Positions 1 to 10,588 are shown, counted from the first letter of the stretch. The stretch: 36,377 nt of DNA from Echinococcus granulosus (GCF_000524195.1 NW_020170480.1:21664-58040); one strand, 5' to 3'. Numbers and translations: made by a program. The notes: generated from the sequence alone by a model not told the origin.

Positions 1-389
1 AAAATATCTTTAGGAAAGAAACATTTCGTCTCCTCTAACTTAACGCAGAGGTGGCTCTCTAAGTCGTACACTTTCGAGAACGAATTTGTTTGCCATATTA
101 GCAAAAAATGGCGTTAGTGAGACAAGGACCAACAATCAAGGATATTAACAAATTATGCCTTATTTATTCATTTATTGGTTTGTTTTAGTTAGTGCTGTAA
201 TCACCGTAAATGACGTCACTATGCAGAAAAGGCTTGACATTTATGAGGACTTGGATAGGACCATCTTGTTCTCAACGACACTCCTCGTACCATATTGAAA
301 TTTCTCACCACCCGCAGAAGGCACCGAAGTAATTGACTCAACTTAAAATGTGTTGAAAAGGCTTTATATCATGACATGTTTAATGGCAG

Positions 390-482
390 ATGAAGTTGAC
401 CTGCAGACGTCGTTTCCGTTCTCACGGTTTGTCAAAGACCAAGAGACATTTCAAATCGACTTTGCTGTAAGGAGCGGAAAGC
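390..482 (+). pseudogene. Copy A, exon 3 (DEVDL exon), donor lost
   Basis: This is a 93-nt block after a TTTAATGGCAG acceptor. Read in phase 1 it gives (D)EVDLQTSFPFSRFV, then KDQETFQIDFAV, with no stop. It aligns without gaps to exon 3 of copies C and B, which have the same length. At the position where those copies have a GT donor this copy has AAAGGA, so the normal 5' splice site is gone. A GTAAGG at 467 could act as a cryptic donor but would shift the frame. Exons 1 and 2 of copy A were not found; exon 2 would fall near position 65-140 and the signal-peptide exon would lie left of the window. Confidence 0.7.
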
Positions 483-609
483 AAAGGAGAAGTGATTCTA
501 CTGCTTAGACTTTTTATTAGCTCTTTTACATCTACTAATTTTAGACAATTTTGTAAACTTGAAATTGTGTGAACACACCACAAATGATTCCCATAAGTCT
601 AAGCACTAT

Positions 610-808
610 TGTAATACGATGGTGGTTTATCCCTCGACTCTGGTGAGGCGCCACTTTTGTTACTTCGAACTAGCCCCTTTGTGCCTCGCTGGGTGGGCTG
701 GCCTTTCGGGCCATGCCAATAGCCCAGACACCTTCTCCGTGCTGAATATATATATTCTGCACGAGTATTGTGTCTTCTTTTGTCTTCAGGGAGTCTCGGG
801 ACGCTACA
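610..808 (+). repeat. TRIM 5' LTR
   Basis: A 199-bp direct repeat of 1401-1598 beginning TGTAATACG and ending GACGCTACA. It contains an AT run (AATATATATATTC, about 745-757) well placed as a TATA element, and a pyrimidine-rich stretch ending in CAG at 789 that looks like a 3' splice acceptor. It is richer in GC than the flanking DNA. Confidence 0.93.
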
Positions 809-809
809 T

Positions 810-821
810 TGGTGGCAGCGG
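810..821 (+). promoter_or_regulatory. Primer-binding site, tRNA-Leu type
   Basis: TGGTGGCAGCGG begins one base after the 5' LTR. Its reverse complement CCGCTGCCACCA is the 3' end of the tRNA-Leu(AAG/TAG) class including the added CCA. The match ends after 12 nt. The site primes minus-strand cDNA synthesis. Confidence 0.85.
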
Positions 822-1382
822 AAAGCGAACCCGATCTTAAGGGACATGTATCCTGATTTTCCACTTCTGCGTGATAAGCCTTAGTGGGGCGGAAGAAGTA
901 CGTATGCTACGGATGGGAGAATGGTGATGACCCCTAACAGAAGGGTTGATGTTGACGTCTACCTTCGGCATCTCTCCCAGTCCCGTGTTCTGCAGAAAAG
1001 CTATTAACAACTGAAGCGACACTAGCTTTGAAACATCTGGAAGCTTCGTTACGGATTTCCCCTACCATCCCCCATGGACCTGTTTTAAATCTTGTATTCC
1101 CTTACTCAAATCTGCTTTTAGGCCAGTGTTCCTGCATCTCTCTATGGACACGCATGATGGCCAACGCAATTCCCCGTCCTGAATGAAATCCCTAAACCGG
1201 ACGAAACCCCAGATCCAGTCAAGCTGCCAAGAGGGATCAATGACGTTGAGGTCAAGTATCCCCTCAGTTGCGCTAATTTGGCGACTGGCACGGTCGGCTC
1301 GTGGGTGTTTCTTTACTGCACCGACTACGTTGTAATAGCTGACGCGGGAGGTTGACCAGTGGGAGCGCCGGGGACGACGCTC

Positions 1383-1397
1383 AAAAGAGGAGGGAGG
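1383..1397 (+). promoter_or_regulatory. Polypurine tract of the TRIM
   Basis: Fifteen consecutive purines (AAAAGAGGAGGGAGG) followed by CTA and then the 3' LTR. This is the usual plus-strand primer position in LTR retrotransposons. Confidence 0.88.
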
Positions 1398-1400
1398 CTA

Positions 1401-1598
1401 TGTAGTACGATAGTGGTTTATCCCTCGATTCTGGTGAGGCGCCACTTCTGGACTTTGAATTAGCCCCCTTGTACCTCGCTGGGTGGGCTGGCCTTTTGGG
1501 CCATGCCAATAGCCCAGACACCTTCTCCGTGCTGAATATATATATTCTGCCCGAGTATTGTGTCTTCTTTCGTCTTCAGGGAGTCTCGGGACGCTACA
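1401..1598 (+). repeat. TRIM 3' LTR
   Basis: A 198-bp copy of the 5' LTR beginning TGTAGTACG and ending GACGCTACA, followed by the CTAT target duplication. Most differences from the 5' LTR are transitions; the one indel is near the middle of the first 70 bp. The TATA-like run and the acceptor-like CAG (ending 1579) are kept. Confidence 0.93.
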
Positions 1599-1909
1599 CT
1601 ATATGTCTATTGCCATTAGATTGTGTTTGGTGTAAACGGAATACACCTCTGCAGTTGGAGAGTAGCTAAACTTGTATATATTGACAACCATCTTTGCAGT
1701 GAGTTCAAGATATTTGAAACTGACAACCAAGTTAATGGGATTTTGGTTTTGTGAAGGGGATATTTAGACAACTCTGAAGAGTGCAAAAGGGCAAAGACCC
1801 ATGTTAATTGTCTCTTTGACCTATTTTTACCCCCCTTTTAAGACAATGACCCAAGCTACCATTGGTTACGGCTCATTTGCTGAGCCAATGTTGACATTCA
1901 ATTTTGCAG

Positions 1910-2050
1910 GAAACATGGAGAAAAATGAAAATTAGAATATGTGAGTCTTTCATGGAACTTTTTACCCACCATTTGCTGCTCAGCGTGACAATTTCTTTTA
2001 GGCCTCGAAAAATTTCTTTTTGTTAGTGTCCGTGGATTATACACAAAATG
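1910..2050 (+). pseudogene. Copy A, exon 4, three in-frame stops
   Basis: The block lies between an ATTTTGCAG acceptor and a GTAAGC donor and is exactly 141 nt, as in copies B and C. In phase 1 it ends LLVSVDYTQN, matching VVVSIDYTQS of copy C, and the middle GTF...RDNFF matches GIF...HDRFAF. TAG, TGA and TAG stops interrupt the same frame. The splice sites survive and the coding content is dead. Because the exon is symmetric, skipping it would keep frame, but exon 3 upstream has also lost its donor. Confidence 0.7.
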
Positions 2051-2193
2051 GTAAGCAGGCATGCAAATTATGAAAAATAATCATTTACATATCTTAATTT
2101 ATCCTAAAATTATTGTATGAATGTACGAAATTTAGGCAGGTCAGCGTCACAAAATTTCACTGTCATTATTCAAAAGCGTATTTTCTACCTTAG

Positions 2194-2223
2194 GAGGATC
2201 ACCGGAAGTGGCGGAATGCAATC
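2194..2223 (+). CDS. Copy A, 30-nt micro-exon (SPEVAEC)
   Basis: Thirty nucleotides between CTACCTTAG and GTAAGTTT. Phase 1 reading: (G)GSPEVAECN. The same 30-nt exon recurs on the minus strand in copies C (11039-11068) and B (22672-22701), with conserved codons around PEVAEC. The single Cys may pair with the Cys encoded by exon 2; that pairing is inference. Splice sites are intact although neighbouring exons 3 and 4 are damaged. Confidence 0.75.
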
Positions 2224-2675
2224 GTAAGTTTGAATGCAACACGTGAATTTTTACAAACCATCGGTTTCCAATTGCCTTGAGCGCACATTTTGAATGAACT
2301 AACTGGTGCACCAATGGCCGAAACTCTTCCCAAATGTCACCTTTTGGGATACCCAAAGGCACAAAGTAAGTTGTTTGCCTTTGGCGAAATACCAATTATA
2401 AACTAATCAAAACATTTGGAATCGGCTTTGATTTCCTTTTGGAGGTCCATCTTTCCCGATATACGTTATTTCATTTTACTTTAAAGTGCTCAGGCCCCTC
2501 CCTATATTGCATTGCTTGCATTACTTCACCCTATTTGCTGTTATCATCAGTTATCGCCCTTCATACTTTGTTTATACCCTCAAAACAGTCATTTTGAGTT
2601 AAATTGAATACAACTACACAGATCATTCTATTTCCAAAAGTAGTTTCTTCATCATTTTCCATGTTTCATTAGCAG

Positions 2676-2690
2676 CCGCGACATCTTGGG
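2676..2690 (+). CDS. Copy A cassette 1, 15-nt micro-exon
   Basis: CCGCGACATCTTGGG lies between TTAGCAG and GTAAGC. With phase 1 junctions it reads (P)ATSW. It matches CCACAACGTCTTCGG at 5094-5108 and the 15-nt Thr/Ser exons of copy B. It opens the first of two tandem 3' cassettes. Confidence 0.6.
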
Positions 2691-2964
2691 GTAAGCGCTA
2701 ATCCCACTACATGCATCGACGCCATCCAAAAATTTACACATTTAATCGTAGGTGCAAGTTAGAAAGAAGCAACATTATCGCGTTGCATAGGATTTTCTCG
2801 TAAATAAGTGTCCATTTTGTAAAAGCAATTCCTTTAAATAGCAAAAGCGTCATTTTATATACGGACCAAATAGTTATATTTTTTGGGCTATTTGCTTTTC
2901 CATGTAATTACCCAATTTGCCGTCTACCATAACTTGTCGATTTTGATCAACTTCCACCACGTAG

Positions 2965-2991
2965 GACCTGCGGTGACCCATACTGTTGGCT
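2965..2991 (+). CDS. Copy A cassette 1, 27-nt micro-exon
   Basis: Twenty-seven nucleotides between CCACGTAG and donor GTGAGC. Phase 1 reading: (G)PAVTHTVG. It is paralogous to 27-nt exons at 5375 (+), 32444 (+), 10796 (-) and 20742 (-). The open frame runs past the donor, but exact conservation of a 27-nt length followed by a donor in all five copies supports this boundary. Confidence 0.65.
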
Positions 2992-3324
2992 GTGAGCTGG
3001 AAATTAGTGCAATCAATGACCCACAATTAATAGGCACCCTTTACATAGTTGAGTATATAGATCACAAAAAGCACGTACTTTTGTTCATTTACTTTATCTT
3101 TAAAAATGATTTATTTCCAACTGTAAGCCAAATGCCAGTAAAAACCACTGCAACATTTAATTTGCAAAATTTTCCCCGTATAAGTGCATTCCTTTTACTC
3201 GTCTCTCAATAATCTCAGCAAATGCGTTTCATTTTTCACTCTAAGCACAAAATATTAGGTGAAGTGTTTCTTTCATCTACGCATTTGGCGATCTCTCAAT
3301 GCATTGTCTAATCGCCTGTTTCAG

Positions 3325-3368
3325 TCGTTGTCCGGTTGCTGCTTATGCTGATGTGCTTAGGAAAGTAA
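3325..3368 (+). CDS. Copy A cassette 1, terminal exon with hydrophobic tail
   Basis: After acceptor CGCCTGTTTCAG, phase 1 reading gives (F)VVRLLLMLMCLGK and a TAA. The tail is a short hydrophobic run with a basic end, as in the terminal exons at 5711 and in copy B. It could be a GPI-attachment signal or a minimal C-terminal membrane anchor; the sequence does not decide. An AATAAA at 3785-3790 could serve as the polyadenylation signal. Because the upstream exons of copy A are damaged, expression is doubtful. Confidence 0.55.
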
Positions 3369-5093
3369 CAATTACAGGAACAAATGTGATAAATTACAAG
3401 AGCCTACATGGAGCCATAGTCCTTCGGCCTCCCTATTTTAATCTTGCTACCTTCCTTACTTGTAAATTGCCTTCCGTGCCTTGGTGTCTCGCACAACCGT
3501 GCACACCCTCTTGATTGTCTACCAAACACCTATTTACATTCCTACATTATTTGCAATCTCTGTGAACCCATTTTTAAGACTCATAAATTCTCTTTTATTT
3601 TGTTATGCGTAAGGAGAATTTCAACGTACCTTGGGCACTTAGGCAACAATCGCATGACCGCCTGTTATTATCATTAGCGTGACCACTTCTTTGCACTACC
3701 CTTTAGCTCACCATTCACTTAAGTACAGCTATCTTCAAAGCAGGTCATGAGCGAAGAAATTCAGCTTAATAATCCTTAATTGAAAATAAACAGCATCAAG
3801 CATGAAGAGTCTATATTGCAAAAAATAAATGACTGCGTGTCAATGATACTGAATCACAATTGATTGCAAAGTGAAAGGCAGTTGAGATGAACCCATTAGT
3901 AGTACCTGGGTCTAAATATAGTAGCCCTGAGCAGTTTGTGGACCCAAGGGACAGTTTGCAACTCATATTGTGAAAAGCCTTGACTTCACTTAAAATTACA
4001 TGTGAGCGACATCGCAATGCTGACATGTTTTGAGGGTGTTGACGTCTGCCTTGGTTTGAAATAATCAACTTTTGTGCATGGGCCAATATCTCATTACCTG
4101 TTTATTCCTCAAGATCCTGAGTGCGAGTCGAGCAAATGGTAATACCGACAGGTCCCATTCAACACTTCTTCGAACTAGTTATCAATCCCGTCCTATTATG
4201 GGTGATATTTAGGTGGCAAATATGTTCTCCAAATTGTAAAGTGCCATTTTCAATTTTAGGATTTGTAGATAAAGCTGAAAATTATTTCTGCTTTGTTTGA
4301 AATGACGCGCAATTGACTGTTTACAAGTGAGTGAATTATAAATACAAAATTCACAGAGTAGGAGACAAATGCCAAAACATATTCTAGTGTACTGTTATTC
4401 ACTGTGATGATCGGATAATCATGCTACATTCACCATTTAAGCCTTCACATCAGTGCATAAATCACTGTAACAAATATTAGTTCACCCATCTCCTCGGAGT
4501 AAGGGAAATTCCTAACTAACCTGGGTACCGGGCTTTGTTTTGGAGGGCTTCACTTGAGACAATAGCAAAAGACACACGCTAAAAACCTGCATCTTGACTT
4601 AGTAAAGAATAAAGAAATCGAGTTTTTTTACGATCAACTTTGCACACTAAGCAGGTTTTATTTTTCTTTAGTGAACTTCGTGATTTTATTAATTTTGCAT
4701 AAGCTAACAGGTGCAATGATGCTTCCAAATATATTTTTGCGAATTTCCTAACTTGAGATACCGATGTATCATTCCTTTGGTGGCATCCATATGCCAAATG
4801 TTCGGAAATAAACGCAATTGATTCCACTTTCCAGCACCAACTTCAACTTGCTTGGTCCATGTCAGTTTGATTCACTTAAAATCGCTCTAACAGCTGCTCG
4901 AGTTTGAAATTTGCATTACTGCGTCTGCATTTGCTGTCGTCACCGGAATAGCTACTTCTGAGAATGGTTAATCGTCGTTTTGTTAGTTAGCCACATATCA
5001 TCCCTACACATTTAGTGAAGTTGCATTAACAATAGGCTTTCCAGTTTTTCGTTGAATGCAGTTTGCTTAGCATTTTTCATATTTTATCATCAG

Positions 5094-5108
5094 CCACAAC
5101 GTCTTCGG
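5094..5108 (+). CDS. Copy A cassette 2, 15-nt micro-exon
   Basis: CCACAACGTCTTCGG lies between TTATCATCAG and GTGAGTATG. Phase 1 reading: (P)TTSS, the same Thr-Thr-Ser-Ser peptide as the 15-nt exons of copy B on the other strand, which strengthens both calls. Confidence 0.65.
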
Positions 5109-5374
5109 GTGAGTATGCGTTCTGATAAACCTACCTGTATTATCTAAAAATTGGCACCTTTATTTGTGAACATAAATCTGGGGGGTGGAATCATGTTGTA
5201 TGCTGCCATAAGTAATTGCCCATTTCACAAAAAGGCTTTTGTTTAATCAGCAAAAGCGCTGTCTAGTACACTGACAAAATGCTTTTCCCTCAAACCACTT
5301 AAAGTTAGATACTCTCATCTGTTTTTTTGGTTGGTTAATATTCCTGCCATTTTTAACCTATTTTCATCACACAG

Positions 5375-5401
5375 GACACGCTCTGACCGACACTGTCGGC
5401 A
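5375..5401 (+). CDS. Copy A cassette 2, 27-nt micro-exon
   Basis: Twenty-seven nucleotides between TCATCACACAG and GTAAGATG. Phase 1 reading: (G)HALTDTVG. A second GT further on (5465) would give a 90-nt exon that also keeps frame, but the 27-nt choice matches the four other copies. Confidence 0.68.
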
Positions 5402-5710
5402 GTAAGATGAAAAATGTCGCCGGGAATAACCTGCACTTAATCAACTTTTCTTGCATGGTTCATGGTAGGGTTCGCAAAATACGCATTTCTCTTTAATTAT
5501 TTGTTTGCATATAACAAGGTTGTTTCTCATGAGCATTGCTAGAAAAGTTAATTTGCATAAATTTCCTAATTTCGGTGCATATCCTTATATAAACCTCGCG
5601 AATCTCTCATTAGGTTCATTTCAAATTAAAAGCACAAAATATTGGGTGAAGTGGTTTTATTGCTGACGTGCATGGCAATTCCTATTACAACTCCCAATAA
5701 TATGTTTCAG

Positions 5711-5760
5711 TGATGCCTGACTCACTGTTGATACTGGTGATATGCCTAACAAGAAGATGA
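5711..5760 (+). CDS. Copy A cassette 2, terminal exon with hydrophobic tail
   Basis: After acceptor AATATGTTTCAG, phase 1 reading gives (M)MPDSLLILVICLTRR and TGA. The hydrophobic core LLILVICL and basic end match the pattern of cassette 1. AATAAA at 5914-5919 is a plausible polyadenylation signal about 150 nt after the stop. The two cassettes could act as alternative 3' ends of one transcript. Confidence 0.55.
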
Positions 5761-6899
5761 TTTCATAGGCAAACGTGATGAATTTAGGACGACCACGTGG
5801 AACCATATTGACTTTGTTCATCTCTTTACAACTTGCCAACTTTAGTCCTTGCTTACAAGTGTATCTCCATGGTTTGGTATGTCAAACATACATGCACACT
5901 CTTCTTATTGTTAAATAAAGTATCACCACACATCTACTCTATTTGCGGTGTCTCATAAGTTTTTACGAATTCGGGTAAATATTGAATTAACTTACCAACT
6001 ATGGTCAAAATTTCATGCTAACTTAAGCACTTACGTGAAGAATACTCGATCAAACTCTGTCACCGTATTGAGACCGCCTGTTGCACTTCATTCTTGCGTG
6101 ACATGCACTTAAGAACATTGCTTTTCAAAGTAGGTGAAGCACGAAGAATTTCAAGTTGTTAACCTTTGTCTCAAGGAAAATTGGCAGCAAACATGAATAA
6201 ATTACGTTTGGGGCAGCTAACTGATGGGTATATTAATGACAATCACCCACAGTCGATTACTGAATCAAAAGCATCTGTGATGGCATTTCTGCGCATAAGT
6301 GTGGCACAACGTCAATTACTTGGTGAATGTAAGGGATACTTTACAACTCACGTAGCTAGAAGCATCGTATTCACTCAAAAATTACCTGGGAAAGGAATGG
6401 ATCGTAGGCAAAATCCCACTAATACCAACATGCTTTGACGGTATTGACGTTTGCCTTGATGTAGCATAAGCCACTTTTGTGCCAGGACCGAATCACAATG
6501 CCGGTCTATCCCTGGTGGCCTTGAGCGTCGGGCGTCCAAAGGCCAAAACCGAGAGGGTCCACCCAACCATTTCTTCAACTTCATTCGCATTCCCATCCTG
6601 TCACAGATGATTTTTAAATGCGCCCTAAGCTCTCCATCCTCCTAATTCTAAAGTGCATTTTGAACTTAAGATTTAGATGAAAAACTTAAATTTCATTTGA
6701 AGTTGATTCGTAATAATGAGCAAGTGGATCATCAGTTCGCAATATTTATTAGGATGAAGGAAAAATGGGCAAAATGGGTTATAGTGTCCTTTTTTCAATT
6801 CTGATATAAGTTTATTAAAAATCATGCTCTTCCAGTTCGGACTATTGTGCTACATCCATCTTTCAAGCCTTCACATCAGCGCACAATTCTATTCATTGC

Positions 6900-9800
6900 G
6901 GTCATTAAACCCGCACTCAGCTAGGCAACTTATCCAGTGGATGTAAGTACTTGATTATGTTGCGAGGTGTTGACCGCCATTGGGGTAGAGTTTGCAGATG
7001 AGCATCTACTTGCCAAGAGTTACAATGTAGGGCAGAAAGTTGCCACCCATTTGAAGTGGCTGGTTGTCCGAAAGCACAATAAATGAAGCGTTTAGTTTTG
7101 CTCAGCTCCGTAAGATGTTCAAATATTTGACAATGGTGACGATTAGTGTAGCTAAGTGTATTGTCTAAAAACGGTTTATATATGCCACGAAGTGCTTTTA
7201 AAATTTAGCCTCAAAAAGCCAAGTTTGGTTGGAAAAAATTACCAACGGACCCAGAAACTTGTTGATATGACAAGTGCATTCGAGAAAATAAAACAAATGT
7301 ACGTAAGTAAATATTTCTTGGGATCCCAACAATTAAGCTGGAAAATCTTAAAAGTTTACAAATTTTTGTGGATTTGAACTGTCTCATGAAGGTATCAGTA
7401 TCAGTTGCTTTTCCAAAGAACAATATGCATAGAGAATGAACTAAATTATATGTTGAGTATCTTCGGCCACTGCAAATTCGGATCTGTCTCTTAGTATTAC
7501 AATGTGGTTTTTACAAAGATGAGTTGTTGTCCATTTTAAGGCGGATTACATTTGCATGCCAACCATTAAATCGACCCAAATGTGTTCCAGTGTTGACGGG
7601 CGATGTTCATTTTCACGTCTGTGGTCTGCTACTTTTAAATATCCCAGCAAGTTCAGAGTTTAGACATTATCCCTTTTGGGTTATTAGATACCTGACGCTT
7701 ACATTTGTAACCTGTTATAACCAGGTTATACTTTAATAAACTAGGTGCATTCCAGACGGTGCACTAAGTGGAAATAAGCCATCTTGTAATTTAGAAAATA
7801 TTGTCGAAGAAGTTAATTCAGCTTCCCCATTTGCGGCCATTTAACCAACACTGCCTTTAATTCGACTCATAATTGCCAAGAGCATTTGAGATAAACTGAG
7901 GATCAATTCCACCTAGTGGCAGTAAATATGTCGTCGCATGTTTCCTTCAACTGAGCCATAATACTAAAATAGGCTTTGTTAAAATGCATTTAAGAAACTG
8001 TCTTTAGGTGAAAAGATCAGCAAATGAAACCCTCTGCAGCAAGGTAACAGTATAATTAGAAAAACATCAAATAGACGAAATGCAAATAAAGCTCTCTACT
8101 CATAAATAGACAGTATGGATGGTATTTTGGCAATTCAATTGTAGCAAATCTGGAGAGGACCAAAAGTAGGCAATTAAACTTTGAATTTAAGCCAGCCTAG
8201 GAGGATGATATGTCATAACAGAAATCGGTAGCTTATTACAACTTCAAATATTAATGTAACGTTATCAACTAGGTTGCATGCAAATATCCGTCTGCATAAG
8301 GGTCTGGATTGTACTGTGATAAATGGACAAACTTGGTGGTAATATAACCTGTCTGAACACGAGCAACTCTTTGCTTTCATGGTCTGACCGTTTTGGTGTT
8401 TCTGGAGTACCTCCAGTTATCCGTCCTTTCACTCCAATATACACACGCACGTATGCATGTATGAATGTCTTTAACTTACACTAAATTGCTTCCTGTGATT
8501 CAGTGTATCTTCAGCATCCTAGAAGGCGATGTAGGCCGAATTTGCAAGGTAAACAGAGGATGCATTTTATTTTGCATCCAGTGTCAAGATACATAATCAT
8601 CTTGTTGAACACACACTCACTTCTAGAAAATTATCTGTCTATCTCTGCTAACAGTCTCACTCTGGCACTAAAAAGGAGTGCCTAATTGATAACAAAGAAC
8701 AGTTTTAATAGATGGCACTTAAGATTAACCTTCTCCTACCTTCCCTCGTTAGTTGCTGCAGTACTTTTGCAAGCATAAGATCAAAGCGTACGCGACCATC
8801 GCTCTGCGTGAATTGATGGAGTTACCTGTGCGGTCGTAAATCCGGACAGTTGACAACTCAATCTTTGTGAATCGCCTGGAATGGGCAATGACAGTGTAGC
8901 TGACAGATGGGTCAACAACTATGTTTGTTTGTGGTAGTGAATTGACATTGGTGATGTGAGTGACTGTCAGCCAACTTAATGCATGCTTAAACTTAGTTCA
9001 AGGAAAATCAGACAGAGTGAGTAAGCGCCGACTCCTCTAGATGAAAGGGAATCCACAACCGCTGCACATCTAAGTGCTGTAATGCCATGGCGAATATATG
9101 AAGAAGATATTTAAATGCGAAAATTTGACTGATCCAATTACCGAAACAATGAAAATGACACACTCTTGAATTAGCAACATCCTATTTTAAATGCTGCTAA
9201 AAGGGATTCAAAAAGCCACCAAACAACAAAAGCGATAAGGATGTAGGAATTTTATACGAAAGGCATCAAGACAGAATTCTTTGTTTTTTACTTCGCGGCG
9301 TCTATACAAACTTCACCAAGAAAGGCTTTCGTTGTGACAATTACCCTCACTAATTTGTGGTAATACGTATCTTTTTTATATCTTGCTCAAATTGACTGCA
9401 TTCTCTTGAAAAGACTTGTAGCACTACATCTTTCTTTTTACGCTTTCGGTAAGGTTTTAACACAGCTTAACCCTCCTCAAGAGCAAATATCGCATATTTT
9501 TTGGTTTCAACTAGACGATTTTACAAATTAAAAGCTGTTAATTGATTAGGCTATCAAAACAAAGCAAAATATGTGTTGAGTCTGGCGACAGAAGCCATGA
9601 TACGGCGCAAATGCCTCCAGATATATACCCTCCTCATGAGTTTGATAGCACATGCTTCTACAATGTAAATTAATGCGTGTTCTTCTGCATTACAAATGTG
9701 AGATAAACTACACCACACACAACTGAATTCGATTTAGATGCCCTTACGCAAATCTTCTGTCAGCTCTAGGCAAAAACCTGTGCACTTATTGCGTAAGTAG

Positions 9801-10260
9801 AATGGATAGTCATGTGGTTGATAATAAAGGTCCCCCTTTTCTCAGCTGTAGAGATAGCTTCACAAAATTATTCAGTCATCTTGGTGGAGTTTAGTCTGGG
9901 AACCGCACAACTGCACACATCAAGCTTAATCCCGTCTTGTTGTCAATTACGGCCTTTCCCATATTTACTGTGTCTCCTTTGCCATTTCGCCATTACAAGG
10001 TGTCACTTCATTCTACAAATTCACGCTTCCAATGAGCTGGGCTTCGTAAAATATTTATTGTACACATTGGAGCCTGCAGAATTGCGTCTAAGTAAATCAC
10101 GTTTAACTTCAGGCATGATTTTACAAGGCTGTGCGAAAACACATTGTTTCACGTAGATAAGTATTTTTAATGAGCCGTGCACCATGTGGCGCGTACTCAA
10201 GACTTGGAACTTGTTTTAACTTTCATAAAATAAAAAAAAACAAATCTGAAGTCTGATGTA
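6900..10260. other. No gene recognised
   Basis: AT-rich sequence between copies A and C. Open frames of 60-114 codons occur on both strands but none begins or ends at convincing splice sites or resembles the local gene family. I see no tRNA, no tandem repeat and no transposon ends. Confidence 0.5.
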
Positions 10261-10266
10261 ACTCAA

Positions 10267-10272
10267 TTTATT
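10267..10272 (-). terminator. Possible polyadenylation signal of copy C
   Basis: AATAAA on the minus strand, about 300 nt beyond the decayed terminal exon of copy C. The motif is common in AT-rich DNA, so support is positional only. Confidence 0.3.
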
Positions 10273-10568
10273 CACTAAAAAATTTGAGGAATACAATTTC
10301 AAACGTATTATTTGAGGGTATGTGTTAAATGCAGCAAATGCTTAGTCCAAGTTTTTGGAAATAAATTCTCTTGATGCACTTTAAAAGCGTCAAATTGGTT
10401 GGAAAAGAATGTGGGTCGAGTTTGACCCATGCATTTGTTGCATTCGGCCATCCAAATGTTTGCTACTCCATAAGTGATATTACCAAAAATAATAAAAGGA
10501 CACCTAAAGGAAAAGTAAATTTCGTTCAAATTTAGACTTTGGGTAAAATAAAAGAACTGATTTTGTAA

Positions 10569-10588
10569 TCACCATCTTGCTTCACTAG
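10569..10588 (-). pseudogene. Copy C, decayed terminal exon
   Basis: This aligns with the terminal exon of copy B through a shared ATGGTGATKMC core, but the acceptor AG has become ATAAG and the reading is ASEARW then TGA, with no hydrophobic tail. Either this copy lost its anchor or it uses another last exon that I did not find. Confidence 0.4.

Larger units (their letters stand above)
610..1598 (+). mobile_element. Complete TRIM (miniature non-autonomous LTR retrotransposon)
   Basis: Two direct LTRs of 199 and 198 bp flank a 592-bp interior with no meaningful ORF. Both LTRs start TGTA and end TACA. The first is followed after one base by a primer-binding site, TGGTGGCAGCGG (810-821), complementary to the CCA-tailed 3' end of metazoan tRNA-Leu (known sequence). 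A 15-nt polypurine tract lies at 1383-1397, three bases before the 3' LTR. CTAT occurs on both outer flanks (606-609 and 1599-1602) as a target-site duplication. I count about 12 substitutions and one indel between the LTRs (about 6%), so the insertion is not recent. The element sits in sense orientation in the intron between exons 3 and 4 of copy A. With no gag or pol it must borrow enzymes in trans. Cestode ta-TRIMs are a known comparison; homology was not tested. Confidence 0.93.
2640..4470 (+). repeat. Tandem duplication unit 1 (3' cassette of copy A)
   Basis: This stretch recurs in the same order at about 5060-6890, offset by roughly 2.41 kb. Matching landmarks are the 15-nt exon (2676/5094), the 27-nt exon (2965/5375), AAAATATTRGGTGAAGTG (3249/5636), the terminal exon (3325/5711), the region around CTTCAAAG-AGGT (3733/6124), the TTGACGT-TGCCTTG segment (4040/6443) and AAGCCTTCACATCAG (4440/6866). 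Identity is patchy, so the duplication is old. Edges are approximate. Confidence 0.7.
5060..6890 (+). repeat. Tandem duplication unit 2 (3' cassette of copy A)
   Basis: Second copy of the unit at 2640-4470, with intact 15-nt, 27-nt and terminal exons. About 600 bp of unmatched AT-rich sequence separates the units. Nothing else recognisable lies in its 3' half; the 90-codon open frame at 6166-6438 (+) looks accidental because the matching part of unit 1 is not open. Confidence 0.7.

Noticed and set aside
610..808. Hammerhead ribozyme (retrozyme) in the LTR
   Set aside because: CTGGTGAGGCGCC resembles the start of the core, but the required CTGA-GA and GAAA core elements are not both present.
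559..840. 93-codon frame across the 5' LTR, and a similar one in the 3' LTR
   Set aside because: They are LTR sequence; the shared frame reflects the repeat and does not continue into a gag-like product.
5402..5464. A 90-nt version of the 27-nt exon of cassette 2 (donor at 5465)
   Set aside because: It keeps frame, but the 27-nt boundary with GTAAG is conserved in five copies and the longer form in none.
6166..6438. 90-codon plus-strand frame in duplication unit 2
   Set aside because: The homologous stretch of unit 1 is not open in this frame and there is no splice context, so it is probably accidental.
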